The notes under the pieces are model-generated. The model was not told where the DNA came from. It was given only the letters and a program-made list of their open reading frames with translations, and did no database searches. This document shows, in pieces, positions 1-7,667 of a stretch of DNA of 25,063 bases. Origin of the DNA: Chloroflexota bacterium (GTDB lineage: Bacteria; Chloroflexota; Anaerolineae; Aggregatilineales; Aggregatilineaceae); the NCBI GenBank assembly GCA_016234525.1, contig JACRBK010000376.1:1-25063 (forward strand), given 5' to 3'. Made by a program: the position numbers and the translations under genes. Positions within the stretch are counted from its first letter, which is position 1, and every line of letters starts with the position of its first letter.

Positions 1-1
1 C

Positions 2-1000
2 CGCTTCCCGGAACAGGTGAACGCCACACTGCGCTCAACAGCACTGCCCGCTGCCGGATCGAACGAAGAATTGGTATTGGTCGGCAAGGAACTCTACAAC
101 ACCTCGGTGGGCGAATTCACCAACAGCATCGGGAATATGTCAAAAGACGGCTGGCAGTCATGTGGGGCGTGCCACCCGTTCGGCTTGTCCGATAATGTCG
201 TCTGGATTTTCGCCACTGGACCGCGCCGGACCGTCTCGCAGCACATTGATTTTACCGGAGGCACACTGCGGGCTTTGAACTGGTCGGGCATTTTCGACGA
301 GGAACAAGATTTTGAACTGAACATTCGCGGTGTGTCGGGCGGCGCGGGTCTGCTGCTGAATGCAGACGGCTCCGCACTTGAGGAAACCCCCAATATCGCT
401 GGTCTGGTGATTGGCGATCCGGCAGCACTGGCCGTTCACAACTCAGAGCGTCTCGAACTGCAAGCCCGCACTCCGTCGGGCGGTGTCGTCCCGGCGTGGA
501 CGGCGCTAGTTGCGTATATCCAGACGATCCGGTCGCCCATCTCGCCCCTACACGACAGTACTGATCCAGAGATCGCCGAAGGTCGTCAGATTTTTATCAA
601 CAATAACTGTCAGGTCTGCCACGGCGGACCGCGCTGGTCTATCAGCAGCATTCAAGGGCCTGTCACCGATCTGACCCAAGTAACGGGTGGGCAGATTGTC
701 CCCCAACTGCGGAATGTTGGTACATTCAACCCGGCAGACGTGAACGAAGTCCGCGCGAATGCCAAACCCCCGCTTGGCGAGGCAGGTTTTGTGCCGCCTT
801 CGCTGTTAAGCGTGTTCGCCTTCCCACCCTACTTCCATAACGGAGCCGCCGGTTCGCTGGATGATGTGTTAAGTGACAAATTTATCGCGCACCGTTCGGC
901 AGGTACTGGCGGGATCGATAGCCTATCGAATCCCGATGATCGACGCAAACTGATCAAGTTCCTCCTGTCGATTGATGCAACGACGGAACCGATTCAGTAA
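2..1000 (+). CDS. Di-heme c-type cytochrome (MauG / cytochrome c peroxidase-like), 5' end outside window
   Basis: The reading frame is open to the left edge, so the first possible start (GTG at 17) is probably internal and the gene begins outside the window. Two heme-binding CXXCH motifs are visible: CGACH at bases 161-175 and CQVCH at 608-622. Near the C-terminus is a PYFHNGAAGSLDDVL stretch typical of the cytochrome c peroxidase/MauG family. The segment around GPRRT...LNWSGIFDEEQDFELN resembles the cytochrome half of large proteins whose N-terminal half is a beta-propeller, which fits an upstream extension. The likely role is extracytoplasmic electron transfer or oxidation of a substrate; the substrate cannot be read from sequence. 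The gene is followed by a strong terminator and appears to be the last of its transcript. Confidence 0.85.
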   Translation, partial: RFPEQVNATLRSTALPAAGSNEELVLVGKELYNTSVGEFTNSIGNMSKDGWQSCGACHPFGLSDNVVWIFATGPRRTVSQHIDFTGGTLRALNWSGIFDEEQDFELNIRGVSGGAGLLLNADGSALEETPNIAGLVIGDPAALAVHNSERLELQARTPSGGVVPAWTALVAYIQTIRSPISPLHDSTDPEIAEGRQIFINNNCQVCHGGPRWSISSIQGPVTDLTQVTGGQIVPQLRNVGTFNPADVNEVRANAKPPLGEAGFVPPSLLSVFAFPPYFHNGAAGSLDDVLSDKFIAHRSAGTGGIDSLSNPDDRRKLIKFLLSIDATTEPIQ

Positions 1001-1039
1001 CGCTAAACAAATCATCTAATCGGAAAGGGGGAGTAATTC

Positions 1040-1067
1040 AAAATGAGGCGTAACGCCTCATTTTTTT
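1040..1067 (+). terminator. Rho-independent terminator after the cytochrome gene
   Basis: A perfect 11-bp stem (AAAATGAGGCG pairing with CGCCTCATTTT) closes a 3-base TAA loop and runs into seven T residues. It lies 40 bases after the cytochrome stop codon and should end that transcript. Confidence 0.9.
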
Positions 1068-1481
1068 ATGCGGGAGGCGCTCCCCCTGTAAAAGATTCCA
1101 TTGGCGATTTCAGCCTGGACTACGCCGAACCAGATGAGCGCCAACAACTGCTCGGCCCATTTCGGCACACACTCCGATGAGCTACCGCACCGGGTCATCA
1201 TGCAGACATCACATTTATTATGGCGATTACGACGCTGCGTCAGCGAAAATCCAAGTGCTACGAGGTTTTTGAGGGGTATAGGTGAACTAGTCGTCTGTTT
1301 TCTGCTCCTTTCTACTCGGGAACTGATTAATATTCTGACCGAAAACACGGGAAGATGGACTAATTAACCGTCAGGGTTGCGAGAGAAGTCGCAAAATTTG
1401 GCATACCAGAACAAGCGTGCTAACTTCTCTTAAGAGATTGTCGATCACCACAAGCAACTTTGGTAACCAGGAGACCCAACA
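1068..1481. other. Gene-free stretch upstream of the VOC gene, with a possible gene remnant
   Basis: I see no convincing intact gene here. On the plus strand, a frame ending at the TGA at 1178-1180 contains DFSLDYAEPDERQQLL, which faintly resembles the C-terminal end of DUF2252 proteins; it could be a decayed gene end, with low confidence. Also present are one copy of an imperfect direct repeat (1302-1368), an inverted repeat TTGCGA-N6-TCGCAA (1377-1394) and a 12-bp palindrome TCTCTTAAGAGA (1426-1437). The last two may be regulatory sites for the VOC gene. Confidence 0.5.
1302..1368 (+). repeat. Imperfect direct repeat, copy A (upstream of VOC gene)
   Basis: This stretch aligns with 2484-2550 at about 52 identical positions over 68 columns with three single-base gaps. 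The best-conserved part is near the 3' end (GAAGAYGGACTAAYTRACC). It ends 113 bases before the VOC start codon; the other copy ends 115 bases before the PadR start codon. Confidence 0.6.
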
Positions 1482-2411
1482 ATGCAAAAAATCATACCCT
1501 GTCTATGGTTTGACAAAGACGCAGAAGAAGCTATGAACTTTTATGTCTCGGTTTTCTCCAAATCTCAGGAAGAGACAGAAAGTTCAAAGATTGTCAGCAT
1601 CAAGCGGTATCCAGAGGAAGTCCCCGAAGAATTTATGAAAGGCATGGAAGGAAAGGTTCTGACGGGCCTATTTGAACTCGCAGGCCATCGGTTTATGGCT
1701 CTTGATGGTGGGCCGATCTTCAAATTCACTCCGGCAATCTCGTTTTTCGTGAGATGCCACTCAAAAGATGATGTCGATGTGTACTGGTCTCGCTTGTCTG
1801 ACGGTGGCACAGTGCTTATGCCCCTGGATACATATCCTTTCAGTCAGAAATATGGGTGGATTCAGGACAAATATGGCATCTCATGGCAGGTACTCTTGGC
1901 AGAAAGTGCGATAGAGCAGAACCTTGTTCCGTCGTTGATGTTTGTAGGCGAGCAGGCTGGCAAAGCTGAAGAAGCCATCAACTTTTATGCAGAGGTGTTT
2001 GGCGATGCCGCTGTTGGTGACATCGCACGGTATAGCGCCAACCAGGAGCCAGAAAGACAAGGAACGATTGCGTATGCCGACTTCCGGCTAGAAGGCCAAC
2101 CATTCGCCGCCATGGATAGTGCCCGTCAACATGACTTCACATTCAACGAAGCCATTTCGTTCTATGTCGAATGTGAAACGCAGGAGGAAGTAGATACCCT
2201 ATGGGAAAAACTTTCTGCGGTTCCTGAGTCAGAGCAATGTGGCTGGTTGAAAGACAAATACCGCATCTCATGGCAAATTATCCCCAAACAACTGGGTGCG
2301 CTAATGAATGACCCCGATCCTGAAAAATCCGGGAGAGTTATGAAAGCCATACTCAAGATGAAGAAAATCGACATTGCCAAATTAGAAGAGGCCTATAGGC
2401 AAAGTGCCTGA
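1482..2411 (+). CDS. VOC family protein with two PhnB/3-demethylubiquinone-methyltransferase-like domains
   Basis: The protein is a tandem duplication of the PhnB-like vicinal-oxygen-chelate (glyoxalase/dioxygenase fold) domain, about residues 1-140 and 147-275. Domain 1 opens with PCLWFDKDAEEAMNFYVSVF and domain 2 with a matching PSLMFVGEQAGKAEEAINFY. Both end with a conserved GWxxDKYxISWQ segment. The C-terminal LMNDPDPEKSGRVMKAILKM tail is usual for this family. A GGAG ribosome site precedes the ATG. The biochemical role of most such proteins is unknown; they are often called 3-demethylubiquinone-9 3-methyltransferase-like, which overstates what is known. Single-domain members are about 130-160 residues, so this is a two-domain form. 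No operon partner is obvious; the next gene has its own promoter. Confidence 0.88.
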   Translation: MQKIIPCLWFDKDAEEAMNFYVSVFSKSQEETESSKIVSIKRYPEEVPEEFMKGMEGKVLTGLFELAGHRFMALDGGPIFKFTPAISFFVRCHSKDDVDVYWSRLSDGGTVLMPLDTYPFSQKYGWIQDKYGISWQVLLAESAIEQNLVPSLMFVGEQAGKAEEAINFYAEVFGDAAVGDIARYSANQEPERQGTIAYADFRLEGQPFAAMDSARQHDFTFNEAISFYVECETQEEVDTLWEKLSAVPESEQCGWLKDKYRISWQIIPKQLGALMNDPDPEKSGRVMKAILKMKKIDIAKLEEAYRQSA

Positions 2412-2483
2412 CGAACCCATCCCCCCAAAAACTCCATCCGCGACTCATGGTCGCCAATCGATTATGGGGCAGTGGCATTTCTC

Positions 2484-2550
2484 GCTGCTCCATTTTGATC
2501 CGGAATGATTGATACTCTTGCCAAATCACGCGAAGACGGACTAACTGACC
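2484..2550 (+). repeat. Imperfect direct repeat, copy B (upstream of PadR gene)
   Basis: Partner of the repeat at 1302-1368 (about 76% identity). It lies just upstream of the PadR promoter. The two copies bracket the VOC gene, so they could be a duplicated upstream control region or the scar of an insertion. Confidence 0.6.
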
Positions 2551-2590
2551 CCCCAAGGGTAAGTTTTCCTTGCTTAAAACTAGACTTCAT

Positions 2591-2619
2591 TTGACAAACC
2601 ACCTCAATTATTATAATAT
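2591..2619 (+). promoter_or_regulatory. Predicted sigma70-type promoter of the padR-like gene
   Basis: A perfect TTGACA -35 box (2591-2596) is followed by TATAAT at 2612-2617 (15-base spacer) or TAATAT at 2614-2619 (17-base spacer). The -10 region runs into the long palindrome that follows, so a bound repressor would block RNA polymerase directly. Confidence 0.7.
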
Positions 2620-2650
2620 GTCGGTAAACGACAGTCGTTTACCGACATAT
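2616..2650. promoter_or_regulatory. 35-bp perfect palindrome, predicted PadR autoregulatory operator
   Basis: Two perfectly complementary 16-base arms (ATATGTCGGTAAACGA at 2616-2631 and its complement at 2635-2650) flank a CAG centre. The ends carry the ATGT...ACAT dyad known from PadR operators. Each half is itself a smaller dyad: TGTCG-N5-CGACA at 2619-2633 and AGTCG-N5-CGACA at 2633-2647. This suggests two adjacent repressor dimers. The site covers the -10 box and ends 15 bases before the PadR start. Confidence 0.75.
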
Positions 2651-2665
2651 ACAAGGTATCATAAG

Positions 2666-3001
2666 ATGACGCAAGACCTTCTCCCGCTTCGGGAGCCAAC
2701 CTTTTTCATCCTGTTGAGCATTTCGACTGAGAAAAAGCACGGCTACGCCATTCTGCAAGAGGTCGAAGCCCTCAGCAAAGGCAAGATCAGGCTGAGCAAC
2801 GGCACACTTTATGGTGCCCTAACCCGGTTGCAGGATCAGGGTTTGATCGAGCGCGTCGCCAGTGACGAAGCGCAGACCAGCGGCAAGCCGCGCAAAGCCT
2901 ATCGGATTACACGAACCGGGCTAGCCGTGCTAACCGCTGAGGTGGCGCGGCTGGGCGCATTGGTGCAGACCGCCCGCCAGCACCTACCTGAGGGGACATG
3001 A
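2666..3001 (+). CDS. PadR family transcriptional regulator
   Basis: This 111-residue winged-helix protein has the PadR signature: LREPTFFILLSIS, then KHGYAILQEVEAL and LSNGTLYGALTRLQDQGLI for the recognition helix, and KPRKAYRITRTG for the wing. It is of the short PadR class (about 110 residues). I chose the ATG at 2666 because AAGG precedes it by 9 bases and because an upstream TTG (2570) would place promoter and operator inside the coding sequence. Its stop codon overlaps the next gene's start (ATGA), so the two are co-translated. PadR regulators typically repress their own operon, and the palindrome upstream fits that. The ligand is unknown. Confidence 0.93.
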   Translation: MTQDLLPLREPTFFILLSISTEKKHGYAILQEVEALSKGKIRLSNGTLYGALTRLQDQGLIERVASDEAQTSGKPRKAYRITRTGLAVLTAEVARLGALVQTARQHLPEGT

Positions 3002-4542
3002 TGCACACTTTCCACCGCCGCCTGATCGCCTTCTATTGCTGGATACTGGGGCTGTATCCGCTCAACTTCCGCGAAAACTACGCCGAAGAGATGCTGCTCG
3101 TCTTCCAGATGCAGCTCGACGACATGCCGAGCCTCAACGTGTGGCACATGCTGCGAATCATGTGGCGTGAGTTGCGCCCCCTGCCCGTCCTGTTGATAAA
3201 TGCCCACCTGCGCGAAAGGCACGCAAACATGGAATTCGACGTAGAAATCCGCGAGGCGGAATCGAACCCGCAACAGTTGGAAGAAATCTACCAGCTTGCG
3301 CGGCGGAACGATCAGACTGGGGCGTTCCGGAACGCGTTGATCGCCCGTTATGAAACCGCACCTGACAACGTGCTGCTGGCTGCGTGGTACTATCGCCTGC
3401 AAAACGGCGCGGAAGACGCCCGAAAGTCCGCCCGACAGACCAACTGGTTGATCGCTGTGCCGCTGAGCATACTCACCGGGCTGATCTTCTGGACGCTCAG
3501 CGATGTCGAAAACCTGCTGGTACTCGACTTGGTGCCGCATCTCCTGCTTTGGTGGTCGCCGGTCGCCACCATGAGCGCCCTGATCTTTATGGCAATCACT
3601 GCCGGGACCCAGTTTGCTCGGGCCATCGTCCTGGGGTTGAGCCTGCTTGTTGCTACCGCGTATTGCATCATGGTCGCGCCCACCTTCGGGCCGGAATCGG
3701 CCAGCGAACAGTATCTTATCGTCGCCACTATCCACCTTCCACTGTTGTGTTGGGCTGCCCTGGGCGTTATGGCGGGGGCACGGTCGAGCGCCGCAGATCG
3801 CTTCGCCTTCCTGTTCAAGTCCATCGAGGTGGCAATTGTTGCCGGACTCTATCTGCTGGCTGGGATGGCCTTTGGCGGTATCACCATCGGCATGTTTGCA
3901 GCGTTGTCGGTCGAATTGCCAGAGGTACTGCTGCGTCTGATTGCGGCAGGCGGGGTTGGCCTGCTACCGGTGCTGGCGCTCGCCACCGTATACGATCCGA
4001 CCGCCGCCCCCTCGACCCAGGACTTCGACCAGGGCATGAGCCGATTCATCGCCACCTTGATGCGCCTGCTGCTGCCCTTGACGCTGATCGTGCTGGTCAT
4101 CTACGTGCTGGTGATCCCGTTTAACTTCATGGCACCATTTGAGAACCGCGACGTGCTGATTGTCTACAACGCGATGCTGTTCGGCATCGTTGGCCTATTG
4201 GTCGGCACCACGCCCATCAAAGGCGATGACTTGTCACCGAATCTGCAACGGGTCATGCGAAACGGCATTATTGCAGTGGCAGGGCTGGCTGTCCTGGTTA
4301 GCATCTATGCGCTGGCAGCAGTCGTGGATCGCACGTTGGACGGCGAATTGACCCTCAATCGTCTGACGGTCATCGGCTGGAACGGCATCAACATCGGCAT
4401 CCTGGTCACATTGATCGTCACGCAGCTCCGCACGGACCTTGATGGATGGATAGTGACACTTCAGTCCGTTTTCAGCAGGGCAACTGTCGCCTATCTAACA
4501 TGGAGCATCTTTTTGCTGGTTGTCCCGCCGATCCTGTTGTGA
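2998..4542 (+). CDS. Multi-pass membrane protein coupled to the PadR regulator
   Basis: A 514-residue protein that starts inside the PadR stop codon (ATG at 2998, or the adjacent ATG at 3001). The N-terminal 80 residues contain LYPLNFRENYAEEMLLVFQ, resembling the cytoplasmic leader of PadR-linked ABC permeases of the ADOP type, where a YPxxFRxxYxxEM motif is common. An acidic, soluble stretch follows to about residue 145. The rest is about ten hydrophobic segments (for example WLIAVPLSILTGLIFWTLS and LIAAGGVGLLPVLALATVY). I see no FtsX or MacB-type extracytoplasmic domain and no ATP-binding motif, so it is not an ordinary ABC permease. Function unknown; by context it is the main target of the PadR repressor. 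Confidence 0.8.
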   Translation: MMHTFHRRLIAFYCWILGLYPLNFRENYAEEMLLVFQMQLDDMPSLNVWHMLRIMWRELRPLPVLLINAHLRERHANMEFDVEIREAESNPQQLEEIYQLARRNDQTGAFRNALIARYETAPDNVLLAAWYYRLQNGAEDARKSARQTNWLIAVPLSILTGLIFWTLSDVENLLVLDLVPHLLLWWSPVATMSALIFMAITAGTQFARAIVLGLSLLVATAYCIMVAPTFGPESASEQYLIVATIHLPLLCWAALGVMAGARSSAADRFAFLFKSIEVAIVAGLYLLAGMAFGGITIGMFAALSVELPEVLLRLIAAGGVGLLPVLALATVYDPTAAPSTQDFDQGMSRFIATLMRLLLPLTLIVLVIYVLVIPFNFMAPFENRDVLIVYNAMLFGIVGLLVGTTPIKGDDLSPNLQRVMRNGIIAVAGLAVLVSIYALAAVVDRTLDGELTLNRLTVIGWNGINIGILVTLIVTQLRTDLDGWIVTLQSVFSRATVAYLTWSIFLLVVPPILL

Positions 4543-4895
4543 CACCCAATCTGCAACAGCTAGCGCACTTGAGACGGTTGGTACCTGCACACTCGATGAG
4601 TTCATTGAAACTATTTCGCAACGGAATCGGTCCTCAGTTCGAAGTTGTAAGGAAAATCAGAGGACTCCAAAAGGACGGTATAGCCTTTGAACGCGAGGGG
4701 AAATTTGTGCGTACTGATGAGTGTTTATAAAAACATTCCCTAAATACTATTGAACCTCATTTAAGATAACGTTAGATTAAACGCTAAAGTATTGTTGATA
4801 CTTCCCAAGGTGATTTTACGCATTTTTCTCACCCCGCCGAGAGTCAAAAACTTCTCAACCGGGTCGGGCTATAATAGCCTGCTTCAGTTATCTTG
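4543..4895. other. Gene-free stretch between two converging genes
   Basis: The membrane-protein gene (plus) and the BTAD regulator gene (minus) converge here. An open frame at 4446-4730 overlaps the membrane-protein gene and has no protein-like features, so I do not call it. An AT-rich 6-bp hairpin (AAGTAT-N5-ATACTT, 4787-4803) is the only candidate for a terminator and is weak. No repeats or RNA genes are seen. Confidence 0.5.
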
Positions 4896-7247
4896 TCAGG
4901 GCTGTTTTAGCGTCAGCCGCTCCAATTCATCAAGAACGGCCACTGCCTGTTTGTGCTGATTAACCAGTTCATAAGCCTGTCCCAACTGCAAATACAAATT
5001 ACGCCGGCTCGATTCGAACTCCGCGCCGACTAACGCTCCCTCCCGCACTAATTGGCGCGCCTTCTCGAAATGAACAATAGCATCACTCATAGCCGCAAGC
5101 TGTAGGGCGTCTTGTCCCGCAGCGAGGCTGTGGCTGAACGCCGCCTCCACCAGTCCGGCAGCCAGAGCATGATGGGCCAACACAGCCGCTGAGTCCCTGG
5201 TCGATTCGAGGATATCCAACGCCCGCTGGTGGAAAAGCCGGCGGCGGGCATCCCCGGCTTCGGTATAAACCACATCACGAATCATGTCGTTCGCAAAGGC
5301 ATAACCGCTGGCAGTACCAGGCTGCGCTACTTCCAGTAAAAAGCGACCGCTGAGCAATTCATCCAGGGCGGATAATCCTATATCGTCCCTCACATTGGAA
5401 ACAACACACAGGCGCTCGAAGGTGATCCGCTGATCGAGAACTGATCCGGCAGCCAACAACTTGAATGCATTAGGGCTGAGGCGATGCAGGCGCGAGCGGA
5501 TCACGGCCCGCACAGTGGATGGAACGCGGACCGCTTTCCCAAGATTGTGTTCGGCATCGACCACAAAGGTCCAGGTGCCATCTGCCCGCCGTTTCGGATG
5601 GAGCGCTCCACGTTCGAGCAAATCCTTCAACGTCTCCATCAAATAAAACGGCTGCCCGCGTGTTTCGTGGAACACCCACTCGGCGAAGTCGGCAGCGGTC
5701 GACGCCAGGATGGAGAGTACCATCTGCACCGTATCGGGTTCGCCTAATGGCTCCAACTCGAGATGATAAGGCGTTAACTCACGCCCTACCTGTTCTAGCC
5801 ATTCGATAAGCCCTGCTTTCAAGGGCTGGGTCATGGGGTGTAGGGCCTCCGTTCGCAGGCTGACCAGCAGCATGATCCGTGCCGCACTCTCCCGCCAGCG
5901 CCGGGTGGCATATTGAAGCAGGTCCAATGTCGCACTGTCCGCCCACTGCATATCGTCCACAAACAATACCAGCGGCATTGGATCGGCCAGAGCCAGGGTT
6001 AAGCGCACAAATGATTCGAAGAGTTTTGTCCGGTCTGTTTTCGCTCCCACGTGCGCAGGTGGTAGTTCAGGATAACGGTCGCGCAATTCCGGCAAGAGTT
6101 GACTGAGGGAGGGTAACCATACATCCCCTAACAAATTTTTAGGGTCGTTTGCATGATCGAGCCACAACCGGAGCGCTTCAACCAATGGCTGAAACGGCAT
6201 GTGGCTGCCACTCTCAAAAGCACCTCCTTGTAACACCTCTGTCCCTTGCGCATTGACCCAGGCAAGGAACTTCCTGGCTAGACGAGTCTTGCCTATCCCG
6301 GCCTCGCCGCGCAGTATCACGACTTGAGGCTGACCTTCGGCAGCCTGTCTATAACACTCAACTAGCCCCTGATGCTCGGTGATGCGCCCGGCAAACAGTT
6401 TTTCCAGAGTGGAAACAGGAGTATCTGATCTGATCTGGGGGCGTGGGCTGGGAGATTCAAGGCGAATGCGAGCCACCAGCGCCTCTGTATCTGGCTCTGG
6501 CTCCACACTCAACTCAGCCGCCAGAACAGCACGGCACATCTCATAGGTTTCTAATGCCTGACCGCGTGCTCCGGCGGCGAAGTGGGCGCGCATCTTGCGG
6601 CGATAGGCGATTTCGTTCAGCGCATCGAGGGCGATCCAGTGCGAGGTAGTCTCAGCCGCGCCAGCAAAATCACCGCCCGCAAACTGGATTTCGGATAGCC
6701 GGTCGAGGATCAGGCCCAGGCGTCGCCGCCAGACTTCGCGCTGAGTGGCCGCCCAATCGTCGAAGTCAGGAGCGTCGCCCAGCGAAAACCCGGTGAGAAA
6801 GTCGCCCCGATGGTAGGCAACAGCGGACTGCAACAAAGGTGGGCTGGTCGAACTCTCCAGGGGTACCCGGTTCGAGCGGTCAGCGCGGGCCAGGGTGTAG
6901 GCCTGTTCCACCGTATGGAGGTCAAGCGTGATAGCGGCTTCTGGATTCAGGGCCAGTGTTTGGTGTGTGATGGAGAGGTGGAAGATTTGGGCCTGATCGC
7001 GGGTTGGGCTAAGGGTAGTTTGCAAGTGGCCGAGTGTGTTGCGCAGCGAGGCGTGACTGCGTTCCGGACTTGCTTCCGGCCACAGGAGGGTGGCAAGGTG
7101 CTCGCGTGGTTGTGATCCCCCCTCAAGTGCCAGATAGATCAACAGCGCCAGAGTCTTGCGCGTGGGAAACGTCAACAGTCTCTCACCAAGACGCACTTCT
7201 GGGGGACCTAGTAAATAGAGATGTAAGGGGAAAGCATGACCAGACAC
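4896..7247 (-). CDS. BTAD/SARP-type transcriptional activator with AAA ATPase domain
   Basis: This 783-residue regulator has an N-terminal winged-helix DNA-binding domain (LYLLGPPEVRLGERLLTFPT, about residues 8-95). A bacterial transcriptional activation domain follows (about 105-265, with the usual ALNEIAYRRKMRAHFAAGARGQAL-type TPR core). Next is an AAA/NACHT-like ATPase with Walker A GEAGIGKT (314-321) and Walker B VLFVDD (427-432). The C-terminus has helical repeats and stops after what looks like one TPR (LYLQLGQAYELVNQHKQAVAVL, shown in part). Relatives often carry a longer TPR array, so the end may be naturally short or truncated; reading past the stop shows no TPR-like frame. The start is GTG with AAGGA 8 bases upstream. 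It is divergent from the stress operon, with the 57-base shared element between them, and could regulate that operon; this is inference. Confidence 0.88.
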   Translation of the reverse strand: MSGHAFPLHLYLLGPPEVRLGERLLTFPTRKTLALLIYLALEGGSQPREHLATLLWPEASPERSHASLRNTLGHLQTTLSPTRDQAQIFHLSITHQTLALNPEAAITLDLHTVEQAYTLARADRSNRVPLESSTSPPLLQSAVAYHRGDFLTGFSLGDAPDFDDWAATQREVWRRRLGLILDRLSEIQFAGGDFAGAAETTSHWIALDALNEIAYRRKMRAHFAAGARGQALETYEMCRAVLAAELSVEPEPDTEALVARIRLESPSPRPQIRSDTPVSTLEKLFAGRITEHQGLVECYRQAAEGQPQVVILRGEAGIGKTRLARKFLAWVNAQGTEVLQGGAFESGSHMPFQPLVEALRLWLDHANDPKNLLGDVWLPSLSQLLPELRDRYPELPPAHVGAKTDRTKLFESFVRLTLALADPMPLVLFVDDMQWADSATLDLLQYATRRWRESAARIMLLVSLRTEALHPMTQPLKAGLIEWLEQVGRELTPYHLELEPLGEPDTVQMVLSILASTAADFAEWVFHETRGQPFYLMETLKDLLERGALHPKRRADGTWTFVVDAEHNLGKAVRVPSTVRAVIRSRLHRLSPNAFKLLAAGSVLDQRITFERLCVVSNVRDDIGLSALDELLSGRFLLEVAQPGTASGYAFANDMIRDVVYTEAGDARRRLFHQRALDILESTRDSAAVLAHHALAAGLVEAAFSHSLAAGQDALQLAAMSDAIVHFEKARQLVREGALVGAEFESSRRNLYLQLGQAYELVNQHKQAVAVLDELERLTLKQP

Positions 7248-7253
7248 CAGGAA

Positions 7254-7310
7254 ATTCCTTGTGACGCTCTTGAGACGCTACATCATTATACTGGATTATA
7301 AAGCTTAAAA
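7254..7310 (+). promoter_or_regulatory. 57-base upstream element, copy 1 (before the stress/chaperonin operon)
   Basis: This block aligns without gaps to 13800-13856, with long identical runs (ATTCCTTGTGACG, TTGAGAC, TTATACTGG, TATAAAGCTTAAAA). Weaker similarity continues about 23 bases further, to a shared GCCTGGCA. It contains a dyad TTATA-N6-TATAA that is preserved in both copies although the spacer differs. I read it as promoter plus regulator site for the plus-strand operon. TATACT (7287-7292) and TATAAA (7297-7302) are candidate -10 boxes, but no -35 lies at normal spacing. On the minus strand it contains TATAAT sequences that could drive the divergent BTAD regulator. Confidence 0.7.
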
Positions 7311-7417
7311 CCTCAAGTGAGGTAGCCTGGCATTAATCGCCTGGGCAAAGAAGCCAATCACGAAAGGAACCTGTTAGGAGTACTCTTCAAAATTCACGGC
7401 TAAATGAGTGGATCGCG

Positions 7418-7612
7418 ATGGGCAAGCAGTCCGGCAAAATTCGTGAGACCCGAACGGTTGTGTTGGCTTATTGCATGGATGAACATGCGGTGCTGCCCTG
7501 GATTGTGGATGTCGTGAACGGGAACATGACGGAAGAGAGTGCTCTTGATTATATGGAGCGCGTTATTTTTTGGGGTACAGAGGGATCGAGTGAAAAACAG
7601 TCCCTATCGTAG
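7418..7612 (+). CDS. Small hypothetical protein (64 residues)
   Basis: A short frame begins 108 bases after the conserved upstream element and has plausible composition: a hydrophobic-acidic core VVLAYCMDEHAVLPWIVDVV followed by TEESALDYMERVIFW. I recognise no family. No good ribosome site lies directly before the ATG (the nearest purine-rich run is AGGAG about 40 bases upstream), so the start, or even the gene, is uncertain. If real, it is the first gene of the stress operon, 55 bases ahead of the DUF6176-like gene. Confidence 0.45.
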   Translation: MGKQSGKIRETRTVVLAYCMDEHAVLPWIVDVVNGNMTEESALDYMERVIFWGTEGSSEKQSLS

Positions 7613-7667
7613 GCGGCGCGCTTAAACGCCGGATGAGCAAGAGAAACGTTCTGGAGGACATCCCTCA

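Noticed and set aside
2570..2665. Upstream TTG start for the PadR gene
   Set aside because: It would put the TTGACA/TATAAT promoter and the palindromic operator inside the coding region, while the ATG at 2666 has its own ribosome site.
2899..3735. Long minus-strand frame of 278 codons opposite the PadR and membrane-protein genes
   Set aside because: It is antisense to two well-supported genes, its composition (Gln, His, Asp, Arg rich) is that of a complement-strand shadow, and no family or ribosome site is seen.
3384..4124. Plus-strand frame of 246 codons overlapping the membrane-protein gene
   Set aside because: It is very rich in Arg, Gly and His, the usual look of an out-of-frame reading of a hydrophobic gene.
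4446..4730. Plus-strand frame of 94 codons after the membrane-protein gene
   Set aside because: It overlaps the real gene's end, lacks a ribosome site and shows no recognisable domain or protein-like periodicity.
4865..4880. TATAAT within GGCTATAATAGCC near the 3' end of the BTAD gene, as a plus-strand promoter
   Set aside because: No -35-like hexamer lies at 16-18 bases upstream, and no gene follows on the plus strand.
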